Positions 1 to 13,171 of a stretch of 64,000 nt of DNA are shown here, one piece after another. Source of the DNA: Archilochus colubris (Eukaryota; Chordata; Aves; Apodiformes; Trochilidae); NCBI GenBank assembly GCA_023079485.1, contig CM041083.1, positions 143,420,052-143,484,051 of the forward strand. The letters run 5' to 3'. Made by a program: the position numbers and the translations under genes. Within the stretch, counting starts at the first letter, position 1. Every line of letters begins with the position of its first letter. The notes below the pieces were generated by a model. It was given only the letters and a program-made list of their open reading frames with translations, did not search any database and was not told the origin of the DNA.

Positions 1-1946
1 GCATATTTTTCAGAAATGCTCCATTTCTTAGGGTTGGCATTTGTGTGGACCTTCGTACTATGCTTAGAATGCCTTGTTTAGCTGCCACGTGGGATTTTTT
101 TCTCTCATTTGCAAGTAACCTCAAATGAAGCAGATGGATCCATTTCTGGCCTTCTGTGGCCTCAAAGAGGCCAATTCTCTCTCTATTGCTCCTCAGGAAT
201 CCAGCCCTCACACACTTCATTCACTTAGCTACCTTTTCATTTGAATAGCAAATGTTAACTGCAGTTTTTTATATCCTTTGGCTCTCTGGAGAACCTCTTT
301 TACTCAGGAGATTGGGAGCCTTCTGCCCTGAGACATACATTGAAGGGTCTTCTAGGAGGGATTTTTGTTTTATGTTTCAAACCTGTGTGAGTTCTGGAAT
401 TCATCTTGTTCTCTAAAAAATGACCAATACAGTAATGGATGGTTTAGTATTGAAAAAGTTATTGTCTGGGCTAAACCTGACTGAAATTAAAGCTATGTTT
501 GACACTGATAATCTGCATTAAAATTGAGTAATCCAAATGAGATAAATTATATGAATTATTCAGTTGAAGAAAAATCTAGCTGCATGTGCACTATTCAGAA
601 TATTATAATATGGTTTATTTATTGCATTTCTCCATTTCTTACATTCATGTGCAAGGACACTAGTATTCACTAGAGTCATATAAATATTGGTTAATTTCTG
701 TTTTCCCTTCTCCGCCTGACTCCCCTTATTTTGGAAAAGAAAATATTGTATGGAAAAAATTAACTTCTATCACTGATTCATTGCTTACTTACTGTTTATA
801 CAGATCCATTAATGCTCATCTATAACACTGTATTTCCCGTTATGATGCTCAGATCAGTTCTTGAGCAAAGATCACCCAATCTACAGCTGCTTGTGGAGGA
901 CAAATATTGGCACAAAGATCAGCACAAGTCCCCTAAAATATCTACATAGGCAGATGAAAAGCCTGAAAGCAACATGTTTTCCCTTTTCCATATAAATTTC
1001 CTGGATTTAGAACACTTGGTCCCATGGTGAGAGGATGGACTGTGATTTACAAAATCCAGCATGTATAGCTTGTTCAGAACATCAATCTGATGTTGCCAAG
1101 GCTTAAGAATGTCACTGTTTTCAGACAGCATCCTTCCATCATGTACACAGCTCATTAAAAAGTGGGTGAGTTCTAAGTCTGGCTATTATAGAGTTTTCTC
1201 ACTTCTCAAATACACTGAGGTTTACTTATTTTTACATTTACTGGTGTATCATGAGCAGAAACCTGGCAAAGGAGTTGGATAACATTTTTGCATTACAGAC
1301 CACTAAGTTATTAGGGAAAAAAATAGCATTACTTCACTGCATTTCACTTCATAATAAGTGAGAATGTCATTACATGCTTTTATTTTTTTATTAGGCACGT
1401 TTCCTGCCATTATGCATTAGGTTTAGATTTTAAAAATAAACATAGTGGAAAAGCATTATGAAAATGAATATGATTCCATTATATGCACTGAAATCAACTG
1501 GAAAACGAAGAAGTTCAGGCAACTGCAGCAGTTTATCCTTAGAGACAATCATGTACCACAACTATCTTAGGATAGATGTTTTTATACTTCTAAAATCAAG
1601 ATGCAGGTAGCAATATTGTACTCTTTTTTTTTGACTGATCACAAACTAAGAAAAAATATTTACTTCAGTATTCATCCAGTTCCACTTGTCAGTCCCTTGT
1701 TTTTAATCAGTAATACTTTGAATTCATAGTGACAGGAGCTCATTGAGAGGGTGTGCTGGCATGCAAGTGTTAAGAACCTCCGCTGGGAACCAGAGTCCTA
1801 ACTTTCTTTCTCCAAGCCAGCATTTATCATTTCCCAATGTGCAGTATGAGCTTCACTTGCACCTGAGGTTGGTGTGCCCTGTGCTCCAGCATCCCACCAC
1901 AGGTTAAAAACATGCTTGTAGGCTGTAGTCACAAACTCACTATTTA
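1..1946. other. Unassigned AT-rich DNA
   Basis: No gene, RNA gene or repeat family was recognised here. The only frame of any length is a 78-codon minus-strand one at 919-1155 with no recognisable motif. The sequence looks like ordinary avian intergenic or intronic DNA. Confidence 0.6.
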
Positions 1947-2130
1947 CCATAGAATCATAGAATCATAGAATTGGCTGGGTTGGAAGGGACCTCAGAGATC
2001 ATCGAGTCCAACCCTTGAACCACTGTTGCGGTTGCTAGACTATGGCACTGAGTGCCACATCCAGTCTCTTTTTACATATCTCCAGGGATGGAGAATCCAC
2101 TACTTCCCTGAGCAGCCCATTCCAATGCTT
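1947..2130 (-). repeat. CR1 LINE fragment, 3' end
   Basis: On the plus strand it begins with repeated CATAGAAT octamers, the reverse complement of the avian CR1 3' terminal repeat. The usual CR1 3' region follows: TTGGAAGGGACCTC, then AGTCCAACCC, then the 'ccagggatgg...tccac' and 'cagcccattccaatg' blocks. The element therefore points to the minus strand and only about its last 185 bp remain, a typical 5' truncation. It is non-coding. The truncation point abuts an A+T-only stretch. Confidence 0.93.
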
Positions 2131-2131
2131 G

Positions 2132-2190
2132 AAAATATATAAAATATATAATAATTATAAAATAATAATATTATAAAATTATAAAATATT
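2132..2190. repeat. A+T-only low-complexity stretch at a CR1 edge
   Basis: About 59 bases made almost wholly of A and T, built from irregular AAAATATATA, ATAATTATAA and AATAATA units. It sits directly at the 5' truncation point of the neighbouring CR1 copy. It may be a microsatellite seeded at the insertion junction, or the AT-rich site into which the element inserted. Confidence 0.75.
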
Positions 2191-5100
2191 GAGACCTATC
2201 AGACAAGTACTTTTGCAGATAAGCCATTCCTAAAGGTTCATGTGCATCTTTAAGGTCATAACTGAGACATTTTAGAGCCTTGGAAGATACTGGGTTTTTT
2301 TCCCACCCATTTTTTTTGTGTCACAGACTAAGATCACTTTTCTACAACTCAGTAGAGGACTCCTAGGTGACTTCATGGTCCATGTAGAGTCTGGTGACTA
2401 ACAGGAAGGTGGGATGGGACACCAGCATCACTATTTGATTTGGTTTCCCTCTCCAGTGAGACACCATTTTCACCCCACATACCGTGTGTCTTGACCTTCT
2501 GTGACAATAAATTGCTCCTCAGATTTGAGGCACTTACTCTAATTAAGTACTAGACCTTAAAAGTGTGCTTTGGGTGCAACTTTTCTGTCCGGACTTAGAT
2601 ATCAGTACCTGGTGAGAGAAATTGTGGCCTAGAGATGCCCACACAATGCATTGCATTTCGTTGCACAGAAGGGGAGCCTGCACTGTCTGCCTCAAGTGCA
2701 GATGCTGACAATGCAGATGTCTAAATTTTCCCACCTGAGGCACCGTGAATGAGGGTGGTAAATCACAAGCCCATATTTACTGAGGGTATCCAATGAGCTG
2801 AGGTGCCTCACTAAGTGTCAGCATTGATGTGTCACATACTCCTCTGTCTGTGTCTTAGCTGGCCACATCTGGACTGTCCTCTGTTACAGAGTAGCATGTA
2901 AAAAAAACAAAAAAGTTCATCATTGCCCATCTGTGCTTCTGCCAGAGGCATATGCTTGTTCAGGAATGCAAGCTCCAAGTGTATTCAATCTTATCTACTC
3001 TGTTGGAGACAAGAAACATTTGTTTTATCCTTAATTACTCCTCCCCTTCCTCTGCCAGTTTGAGAATCTTCTCCTTTTGCTGGGAATGAGAATAGGACGT
3101 GCAGCACAGTAGTTGCTACTGTACGGGGTACCCAGATGTCAACAGCATCTCTAGCACACACTGTCTGCTTCCCTCTTCTCAACACCATTAGTGGAAAAAC
3201 CCTTTCCAAGGTTTTCCTCTGACTCTTCATCCCTGTGACAGTACGAAAGGCCAGGCCTTCCCTCCCCAATACGGGCACATTGGAGCTGGCTCTCTCTATG
3301 AGTACAAGACATAGAAGAGAAAATGAAGTTATTTCTCTGAGGATGGACAGAGTACAGTGAAGCTGCTCATTCTCACATACTTTTAACATGTAGAGATCTG
3401 TGTAGAGATGTTCATCTGAAAAATGCTAACACATGCATTTAACTTCATGTTAACTAGCAGTAGTTCTATCTATTAGCAATATACCTAGTGTATCTATCCC
3501 TAAACATGCCACAGTCTTATTTCAGGTCTCTAAACCATGTGGTTGGCTTATGTACTGGGTGACTAAGACTTGAAAATACTAAGATGCTATTTGATTTTAC
3601 TTTGTGTTGGTTTAAGGATTCTAAAAGTCATAGGAAATATTATGGTCATGGCATCTGCCTTTGAAACTTTGTGTCAGAAATGAAAGCTGAAGTGGCTGTA
3701 TAGTCCTTTGACTCCAGGAATTAAAACTTTGAGAAGAATATGAAGCTATTTTATACATAGATGTGTATAAATATGTGTGTGTTTTTATATATACAAAACA
3801 TGAGATGGTGGTCAAGATTCCATGATTCATGTGGGGCTGCTTCTGCTTTACTGATTAATGTGCAATTATTTTCAGAAATTTAATTATTACCTAAGTTATA
3901 CATCTAAGGTCTATGCTGTAAAGAAAGATCCTTAGAACAGCATTCTGTGATGCATAAGTAGTGGTGTGAATGACTGATAAAATATCACCATCCTACAATT
4001 GAACTCTTGACAAAATAGATCCAGCAGCCTGCCAGTGCTGGTTTACTAACAGTTATAATACAAGAGGTCAGCTCTCATCTCTATGTTTCTAACTCTTAAG
4101 ACAAACTAGAGGGAGGAAAAAAATTACATAAAGCTTAAAGAAAAAGTGAGCCTGATGAAAATGCTCACATAGAAATATAATAATAGATGTCTGTAACATC
4201 TATTCTTTGGTTCTTAGAAGACAAGGAACATAGCACAGAATATGAAAGAAGATCTATTAAAAGCTATTGATTCTGGAAAGCACGTAGGACTTATGAGTGA
4301 TTTCAAACAGAAAGATTTGTAGAAGCTGAGTTCAGATGAGACAAATTCCAGGTTGTAAGAAACTGAAATCTCTTAAAAGAAACAGATAAACATCTAGAGC
4401 TATGAAGTTTTTAATGTAATGAGAGAAGTAGATGACAAAGAAAATGCTTGAGTTTTTATTTCCATAATAAAAATGTTCTCTTTAGAATGTCAGACATTCA
4501 CCAAAATCATGTTATTTGGGATGTATATACACAAACACACAGAGATTTAAATATACAGACATACAAAGTCCTTGCTTGACTGGAATATATTGTCATTTTG
4601 GGGAATAATATACAAGCTATTTACCCTACTGAAGTCCTTTAAGACTTCAGGAAAACAAATGCCTGAACAAGGTAGATGAATTAGAAACTAGAAAGCAATC
4701 CTGTTCTTTTGATCTAACCTACGATTTATTGACAGAAAAGCCTGTGGTAATGAAATCAAGAAGTTTGTTTCGATATAGCTGATTCACAAAACAAGTGCAC
4801 TTTTTTTAAACACAGATAACTAGAAGCAGATATTCTTATCAGTATCTGTGTGCATTTCAGTAAAAAGATGGAAGAAGAAAGCAGAAGGATGCTGCATGTT
4901 TGAGCCCATCATCCTCTTTACCCATAAGACAGGCACAGCTACATCTCCACCTCACATGGCCCAAATCCTCGAGTGACTTCACGTGCAGTCACCATTGCTA
5001 CAGGAGGACAGGACAAAACTTTTACTGATATTTTCTTTCTGTACTTTAACATCCCCCTGTTAGACCCCTCAACACATAAGTGCAGTTACCAGTTGGGTCT

Positions 5101-5340
5101 CATGCAAGACTCCAGCCTGGCCCGAGGCATCGCGTGCCAGTTTAAACTTTGTCAGTTCTCTGTAAAAAGTTCAAACACTTCCAACGCGTGCTACTGTACA
5201 CCAGGTACAAAGGGCCTAATGTCCCAGGTAAATTATTAATCCTCATCTTTCATAAACAAAAATGTTCTGTATTTTTAGTAAACAGATCTGTAAAACGCAG
5301 AGGGAGTAGGGTCAAAAGGCTTATGAACCCTTCGAACTTT
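2191..5340. other. Unassigned DNA
   Basis: No gene was recognised. The longest frame is a 132-codon minus-strand one at 2991-3389 with no known motif and no visible splice context. A purine-rich segment at about 4200-4460 reads like a broken coding stretch in one plus frame but has in-frame stops and matches nothing I know. The part from about 2540 to 2760 may be an old degraded repeat, but I cannot name it. Confidence 0.5.
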
Positions 5341-5470
5341 GTCATCTTGGGTGTGGTATTTCCTCTCTCTGCCCAATGCCCTCATGTGCAAAACGGAGGT
5401 AATAATACTTAAACACAATTAGTTAATGCTCCCACAGTGTTTTGAGCACGGTAATCTCTGTGTAGGCGCT
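5341..5470 (+). repeat. MIR-like CORE-SINE relic
   Basis: The order of blocks follows the 3' half of MIR-type SINEs: a TCTTGGGT...TTTCCTCTCTCTG block, then CTCATGTGCAAAACGGAGG, then TAATAATACTTA, then an AGTGTTTTGAGCACG block. These correspond to the 'cttgggcaagt', 'cctcatctgtaaaatgg', 'ataataat' and 'agcgctttga' segments of the family. It is an old, diverged, non-coding retroposon remnant. Assignment is from memory of the consensus. Confidence 0.6.
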
Positions 5471-8074
5471 TATCTGTTACTGATATGTTGCAATTCAATA
5501 GCCCTTACTATGTGAAAGGTTTTTCTGTTTACTACAAATTTGATATCTGGAGAATAAAAAACAGCCCTCTGAATGGATGACCCTGAAGTGGCATGGAGCA
5601 ACCTGGAAAGCAGAGCAAGAAACTGAATTATTTGGGTCACCTAAGTCTGATAGCAGGCCTGAAATAATTCCTGGAAGATTGTCCAGTCACTTATTTTTTT
5701 TTCTTTCTTTCTTTTCTTTAACCGTTCTGAGCTTCAATTACTTAAATAAAAAGCAGTCTCCCTTACTCCCAGCTCCCTTCCATGCTCTCATGGCCTGCTC
5801 ATCTCCCCAGTCACCTGATCTTTCTGCTTTTCTCTGTTGTACACCTTACCCTCCATTGTTTTCTCCTTCCTTTCTCTCTCCAGACTGGTCCCTTCAAAGG
5901 GAAGCTGCTGTGGTTCCTCAAGCTACTGGGGCACTGGTAGGTTCTATCCAGATCACTTAACATGGCAGCAGCTGTATTCAGGTGCAAATATCTGAAATTT
6001 GGGATTTTTCACATTGCACAATGTCAATTTGTCAGTTTGCTTCTTTCCTGAGAAGCAGTTCACAGATGGAGTTGTGAAATTAGCTTCTGCTGAATTCTAA
6101 CTTAGAAGTATTTTCTTTAACCTGTTTGGTTTTCCATTTGCAAAGACCTTGCAAAGCTAGGCTAAATAAACAATTAATTAAGAGATTACTGGAAGAGAGA
6201 AAAAACATGGAAAAGAATAAAAGCTGAGATCGTTAGAACTACTTCCTTGAAGCAGTATAAAATATGACAGAGTTCAAAATCTTGTTTTTCTTAACGATGC
6301 TTCAAAAAAAAAAAAATTAGTGCCAATGAAAACTGCTTCTTTGGCAACACAGGATGTCATTCAGTGACTAACAAACTCAGCTAGGTATAAACTAGTAACC
6401 CAGCTGTCAAAGGATCCCTCCACCTTTCCTTAGCAATCATCCTTTCCAAACCTGTTTGTTGATTCAGACGTAGGGTGTTTGCCTGGGAACTAGTGAATAG
6501 ATATTCCTTGCCAGGATAATATCTGCAAAGAGAGAGCTTTCAGTTTCATAATTAAATGAGAAGGCTGAAAAGACTCTACTGAAAGATAAATTACTTCACT
6601 TCTTGTGGAGGAGAGGTTTCTAGAATGAATTATTCAATACTAACAATGTAGACTTTGAAAACAGGGTAATTTCCACAAATGTCATGCCTATCTACATCTC
6701 TCTCTCCACACACACACAGAGAACCATACACATACAGATGCAGATGCCCAATCATGCATGCACACATATAGGTCTGTATTTTTGTATTTTTTTCCCATAC
6801 ATGATATATATTTGGGGACTCTAAAAAATTAAGTGTTTTTTTCTCAAGTGTATATAAAATGTAAAAGCTTCAGTATTTTCAGCAAAAGACTGTGTAATCT
6901 AAAAATGGATTTTAACCTTTGCTTGGTGGTTTCTTATGCTTCCTATGTATTACATTTTGTCAGGATCAGTGTGCAGGTAAATAGTAGATTTAAATGATTT
7001 GGCTTTGGCATTAAATATCGAAAGAAACTTGCACAAAGGAGCTGTAAGGACAAACTGATCTCCTCTGGTTCTAAAATGGAACGACATGCATATGCAGACT
7101 CATGCTGCAGAGAAAGATATTATCAGTTTTAATTAAAATGGGTCAAGATGGCCAAGTTTTTCTTTTGGCTGACCTCGCTTGCCTTTTCCTTGGCAAAATC
7201 AAAGCCACCTCAGTTTTTCCTAGGATGCAGTGTGGTCTGCTTTGCATTTCCCAACTCCCTCTTTAGGCATCTGTAACAATTTCAGACCAAATTAACCATC
7301 CCTTTGCTCTTCTTTTTGCCAGCTGATCTGACCCTGTTTGTAGGAATACAAGTGGAAAGACATGCTGACAAGCAGGCAGACAAATGAACAGAAGGACTGC
7401 TCTGACCCTGGGGTCAGCAGAGCATGTCAGGTGGCTGCAGAGTGAGCAGCAAGGCTGGGAGATGTCTGCTATGCTGCATGCAAGGAGAAAGATGGACATT
7501 TCCCTCACTGGGGAGAGGGTGAGAGGAGGAAATAGGCACCTGTTAAAATGCCACCTCTTAAGTGGCTTAAAGGAGGTGTGTGATGTTGAGAAAGAGTTTC
7601 TCGATGAAGGGAGACGGGAGTATCAGGGAAGGAGAATATGGGAGACCTGAGGATGATGCTGGTGCGTGGGAACTGGGATGAAAACTGCTGCATGGACTGA
7701 GTGAAAAAACTGGAAGCTGAAAGCAGTTTCTTTACATTAGTTCCTCGCTAAACTTAACAGCACCTTCCCATAAGAACAGAACAAGGCATAAAGCTGAGCT
7801 CTACTGTGCTCTATGTGATAGACCCAAAGATCCTGTAATGTGAGGGCAGGTGTTTCTTTTGAATTTGAAGCTTCAATCAAACTCACAAGCTGTACTTCTC
7901 CTGCTATTTTAACTGTCCTAGTTGTTTTTAACCAGATAATTGAGAAAGAGCTTAAGAAGCAGTTTGTCTAGTCCATTAGCAATTTGTCTGGCATAAGATA
8001 TTTCTTCTGTATTCAGATCCTGACTTACCTTTAGGACCTGGACATATGACTTATTCTTTTATGTCCTGGCTTCC
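5471..8074. other. Unassigned DNA with a short CA-rich tract
   Basis: Mostly AT-rich DNA without recognised genes. It includes a pyrimidine-rich patch near 5690-5720, a small CACACACACA tract near 6709-6718 and a purine-rich patch near 7480-7640. Overlapping frames on both strands at 7263-7693 are chance frames in the purine-rich patch; none shows a domain. Confidence 0.5.
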
Positions 8075-8180
8075 ACATCTTCTGAAATAGGGTAAATTAT
8101 ACTTGCCTACCTCATGGGAATGTTGCAACGATTAGTTTGTACAGAGCTTTGAGAGTGCTAAGCATGGTAGTTATATTCTT
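8075..8180 (+). repeat. MIR-like CORE-SINE relic, 3' part
   Basis: The segment has GAAATAGGGTAAATTATACT, then GCCTACCTCATGGGAATGTT, then GATTAGTTTGTACAGAGCTT and GAGAGTGCTAAGCATGG. These line up with the MIR 3' blocks 'aaaatgggtataat', 'ctacctcacagggttgttg', 'tgtaaagcgctttgag' and 'gcacatagtaggtgc'. It is ancient and non-coding. Confidence 0.62.
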
Positions 8181-9319
8181 TTCACTGAATAAAAGCAAAG
8201 CAGAAACAAAGCAGATTCCTTGCTACAATCCCACACTTGAAACCACCACCCATCAACAAAGAGTGACTCACAAGCACCATGAGCCAAGGGTATGGTGTTT
8301 ACTCCTGCAGGTTTGTTTGCACAGAAAGAACAATCTATACTTCCAAGCACGCCTGGCTAACCACCCTCCCAGTACAGCCGAGGCAAATGGCAGAGTCCAG
8401 GGGTGTGGCCCATGGCTGATAGGTAAAGTCCTTTGCACCAAACCCTTTCACTAGGGAGCAGAGCTGAGCAGGAGACTGAATCATGGCCAATCCCGGTAGG
8501 TTGTGGCAGCAATGCCATTTGGAAACCACCTTCGGCGAGCTGTGATGAGGTTTAAGAACCACAAAAGAATATGATGATCCAAGCCTTGAAAGTGAAATAA
8601 TTATAAGTGAAAGATGGTGTATGTACCTCAGCTATTTTACACACATCTACTGGTGGAGTAGAGTAGACATCAGAGATCTCAGATTACTGTTAATAAACGA
8701 GAATAGAACTTTCCAAACATCATCAGATGCAGCCCTGGGAACTACGGTCTAGGTAAGCTTTGTGACTGTCATTGTGACAGGATCAGTTCCCTTGTGAGCA
8801 GTGGCAGCAGGGCAGGTGCTGTTGTTGGGAATGGATGCTGGAGAATGTGCTGCTGCTGGGGGCAGTGGCTGGGGGGAAGGATCACTGTAGCAGCCCCATC
8901 TCTTTGCTCACCTGTTTCCACTAAGTCTCTGACCATGATCCCAATTTTTCAGACTCTCCCAGATCTTTGGCCCTGGATTGTTTGCCTCCTCTCTACTTGC
9001 TCACCTTTACAGCCAAAATATCAGCCTCGAACTCCATACTGCTCATAAGAACTATCACCTCAGCACAACTTATTTGACTACATAACATACTCCCTGACTC
9101 CTCGGTACTCCATTCCTTTCCCTCTTTTGCTCACGTTCTGAATACTGGGATGGTTTGTGTGTCCTCGTGTGGCCTTGGCTCGACCATGCACTGAAGAGCC
9201 AACACAGGAGCTAAGACCTGTATTTAGCAAGAGTACATTGCTATTGCAAATGCAAATCTCCTCCAGACCCATACCACCTGGCTACAGAGGTGCTTATCTT
9301 GGCACAGGTGAGATCCTCT
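8181..9319. other. Unassigned DNA
   Basis: No gene or repeat family was recognised. Several 60 to 105-codon frames overlap on opposite strands, as expected by chance at this base composition. Confidence 0.5.
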
Positions 9320-10453
9320 ATGCTCATATGCATAAAAGACTTTGACATCGTTTTCCACAACATTCTCCTGGAGAAGTTGGATGCTCATAGCTTGGATCTA
9401 TGTACTTTTTGCTGGGTAAGATGTAGTCTGGATGCTGAGCCCAAAGAGTTGTGGTGAATGGAGTTAAATTCAGCTGGTGGCTGGTTCGAAGTGGTGTTCC
9501 CCAGGGCTCAATACTGGGGCCTGTTCTCTGTAATAACATTATCAATGATCTGCATGAGGGGATTGATTGCACCCTCAGTAAGTCTGCAGATGACATTGAG
9601 TTAGGTAGGAATTTTGATCTGCCTGAAGGTAGGAAGACTCTGCAGAGAGATCCTGAGAGGCTGGATCAATGGGCTGAGGCCAGTTGTGTGAGGTTCAACA
9701 AAAAAAGGTGTTGAGTCCTTGAGTCACAAGAACCCCGTGAAACAATATGGGCCTGGGGAAGAGTGGATGGAAAGTGGCCTGACAGAAAGATCTGGAGGAC
9801 TGATCAACAGCCAACTGAATATGAGTCAGCAGTGTGCCCAGGTGGCCAAGAAGGTCAACAGTATCCTGGCTTGTATCAGGAATAGATTGGCCAGAAGGAG
9901 AAGGGAAGTGACCATGTTCCTGTACTCGGCACTGGCCACACCTTGAGTCCTATGCTCAGTTCTAGGCCCCGCACTTACAAGAAGGACATTGTGTTCTGGA
10001 GAGTCCAGAGGAGGCCAGCAAAGCTGGTGAAGGGTCTGGAGAATAAGTCTTATGAGTAGCCTCTTAGTGAACTGAAGTTGTTTGGCCCAAAGGAAGTTGA
10101 GACCTTTTAATCACTCTCTACGACTCCCTGAAAGGAGGCTGTAGCTAGGTGGGTGTTAGTTTCTTAGTAACAAGCAATAGAACAGGAGGAGGTGGCCTCA
10201 GGTTGTACCAGAGATAGATTGGATATCAGGAAAAAAAATTCTTCACTGAAATGTTTATCAGGCATTGGAACAGGCTGACCAGGGGAATGATGGAGTCACC
10301 ATCTCTGGAGGTATTTAAAAAAAGAGACACGTATATGTGGTGCTTAGGGACATGACAGTGGTGGACATGGCAGTGTGATAGGTGAATTGTTGGACTGTAT
10401 TATCTTAAAGGTCTTTGAGGTCTTTCCAACCACAACAATTCTTTGATTCTATA
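9320..10453 (+). repeat. CR1 LINE fragment: C-terminal RT region to 3' end
   Basis: This is the largest CR1 copy in the window. One frame (9451-9714) still reads the reverse-transcriptase signature [13 protein letters not shown], followed by NDLHEG and SADDIELG. The last is the catalytic YADD/FADD-type box with the two aspartates kept but the first aromatic residue changed to S. A second frame (9719-9946) carries the downstream SQQCAQVAKKVNSILACIRN stretch, so the reading frame has shifted between them. The 3' untranslated part continues through GGAGGTATTTAAA and ends at ATTCTTTGATTCTAT, the octamer tail. The 5' part of ORF2, including the endonuclease, is missing. The copy is dead: 5' truncated, frame-shifted, with stops. 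Confidence 0.95.
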
Positions 10454-13171
10454 TCTGGTGCCAAAAGATTCCAGACAGACTCAGGTCTCCAAGCACCTCC
10501 CCTCCCATGCAGAACTGGCAGCTGACACTGCTCTCTTCAGTGCTATGCATTGTACATTTGAACTGGAGGTTTGCTTTAATATTCTTGGTCAAAATATTCC
10601 TACTGCATTCATGTTCACATTAGTTAAGGCTTAAAGGAGTCAACAAATTCATATGTTCCGGCCTCCTGCTTAATGCAAGTTTCAGACATAGGCTGTTTTT
10701 TGGGGGTTTTTTTGTTGTTGTTTGCTGATTCCTGGAAGAAATGGTGTTTGCATGGGACTTGCTTGTTTTAGTAGCTAAATTCAAGCTGCTCAGGGCTCCT
10801 CATGTGACCTTGCAGAGCACAGGGAGCTTGGATCTCGGGAGATGATTAAAGGTATAACTCTCCACAAAGATGACACCACTCCTGTTTGTGTTATAACCCA
10901 GACTTACCAATACCACAACACACAGAAAATGCTATGACCAAAGCATAGAGACTAATCAAATAATTTTTTTTGTCAGCAGAATGCTACCCACTGTAGTCAA
11001 AATAGTATTCTGCCTTTGGTATCTTATTCATATATTTATGTATCTGTTAGTAAACTTCTAGATTAAGATAAACTGCACAAATATAAAAGATCAATATTAA
11101 TTTTTAATGAGTGGTCTCTGTTCTTGCATATCCTTCAATTAGGACACCAGAGCCAATAGTCAATGTTCCCAGCCAGCACCCCCTTGTTTTTAGTAATCCT
11201 CTCACTCTTAGTTTCATCAGGCCCATGGACAGAGATGCTTCGCAAAGTTTCCTACTTTTTTAAAAAAAAAATTAATGTAAAATGGCTACTTGATCATGAC
11301 TGTCATAGTAAAGGTGATCATTGTAGCTAACCTCATCAACAAATGGTAACAATAGTGTTTTGTTTTGTTTGTTCTTGATTTATAAAAAAAGACATTAATT
11401 TCTAGAGGGAAAATAATCCAATTATCTATGGATATGCCTGCTTTTCCCATCTAAAACCACATTTTCCATACTATCTTCACAGATTTGCAGCAAAACCCAG
11501 GTCAGTAAGTTATAAAGCCTAGTCATTCTTGGACTGGTCTTCTTTAGGTCTAAACCAACCTTTTTGTCTTGAAATGCAAGGCTGTGTTTGTTAGCTGGAG
11601 TCAGAGATTTCACATCAGAATGTTTCCTTCCAACTTATTGTGTTCACATTTGCAGTACATACATGTGTGATTAGAAAATTCAGCATGCAGATATTTCAAC
11701 TCAGTACCTGTGCTTTTATCCAAACCTCCCCTTCTTTTAAATGAAAAAACTGATAAGAATGTGAGATATAGTTTTAATTGTCAAACGTTGGTTTGTTTCT
11801 TAAAAAAACCAAAGCTTTCTCAAGTTGTCTTTTATTTATATGATTCTATTTAATTTCTCATTATACTGTGGGTTTGTTGTTGTTTGTTTTTCAGATGGAG
11901 TACACAGGCAATATCAGTCTGTAAAGATTTTACATTATTGAGATGTATAGCATACAAAACATAAACACCACTGTTTGCAGTGCGGTTCTCTTAATCAGCA
12001 AACTAACAAAAAAGCCCTCTTAATGTATGCTACAAAATGCACTGCATCATGAGTGAATACTTTACTAGCAAAACAAAGTTAGTATAAATGCTGGAATGGG
12101 TGATTTTGCAACTTTAAATCTTAAAGGAATTCTATTTAGGTGCTTTGTTTACATGCAAACATAGAAATATTCTCTCGAGGTCTGTGGTGACCTCAGTGTT
12201 ATGTTATAGTAGCTAATAGCATAACTCTTGTGTGCCTTCAGCATCAGCTTTGTTCTAAACAAGCTGGATATTTATAAATATGATTTTACTTTCAAATTAA
12301 TTAAAAGAATTGTTAATTATAGTTATTAAGGATCTATGCCTGATACCATGGAGTACATTTATTCTGGAGAGAAAAAAAAGTAGCCCTAGGGAAACAGGCA
12401 AATCTTGGAGTTCTAGGAAAGGAAATTGTTCTTCTGAGTACTCTTTCCTTGCTTCCATCTGAGAATGAGAAATAAACCAGAAGAGCATTTAGATGCTGCT
12501 TAATGGACTATGCAGTGTCACTAGGTTAACACTCACTCTTCTAAAGAGGATTGAGGATTGAGCTAGTGCAGTGAAAATGGGTTATCTTTCACACTTGCTA
12601 GTTAAAAAGAGGGCACTGCTCATCTAATAAATTAATTATTTATCTAATGAAAATTTGCACTCTGGAACACACAAAGTTATAAATGAATGGTGAAAAGAAA
12701 GGCAAAGCAGTCGGCTGCTTTGTAGCCCATGTTGAAGGAAAGGAAGGAGAAAGACATTCCAGACAATCAAAACAATAGAAACTGTAAAGACAATGGCAAA
12801 AGGAGAAATCATAATAGCACTTCCCTAGCCAAGGGAAATATGAATGCAGAAGGAAAGGGGGAAATTATAATAGAACCTTTATTATGTATAAGGAAGGAGT
12901 TTTTTGTGTAGGCTGTGCAACCTAAGGATGTCTGGTCATGGTTAGCTGCTGCTCCCAGTCAGCAAATGACAGCAAGTTTCAGAAGACAAGATTTCAGCTT
13001 AATTTCTTCTTCCATTGAGTTTTTCACTGTAGTCTGCAAAAGCAACTTGTCCAGAAAAAACCTGTGGGCCATTTGTCATGAGGAGGGGACATCCATTGGA
13101 AATCACCACATTCAACCGCCATCATCTTCTCCTCAATAAAGTACATAAAATATATTATCTATACCTGTATT
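10454..13171. other. Unassigned AT-rich DNA
   Basis: No gene or named repeat was seen. Short T-rich and A-rich runs occur, for example near 10697-10720 and 11262-11272. There is a purine-rich patch at about 12730-12870. Confidence 0.5.

Noticed and set aside
1947..1975. Short CATAGAAT direct repeats as a possible CRISPR-like or satellite array
   Set aside because: They are the normal CR1 3' terminal octamers; there are no spacers.
9482..9492. GGTTCGAAG as a possible tRNA T-loop
   Set aside because: It lies within the CR1 fragment and no acceptor, D or anticodon stems can be formed around it.
9451..9946. Reverse-transcriptase-like frames as a functional gene or retron
   Set aside because: The motifs and 3' octamer tail are those of CR1; the frame is broken and the 5' half is missing.
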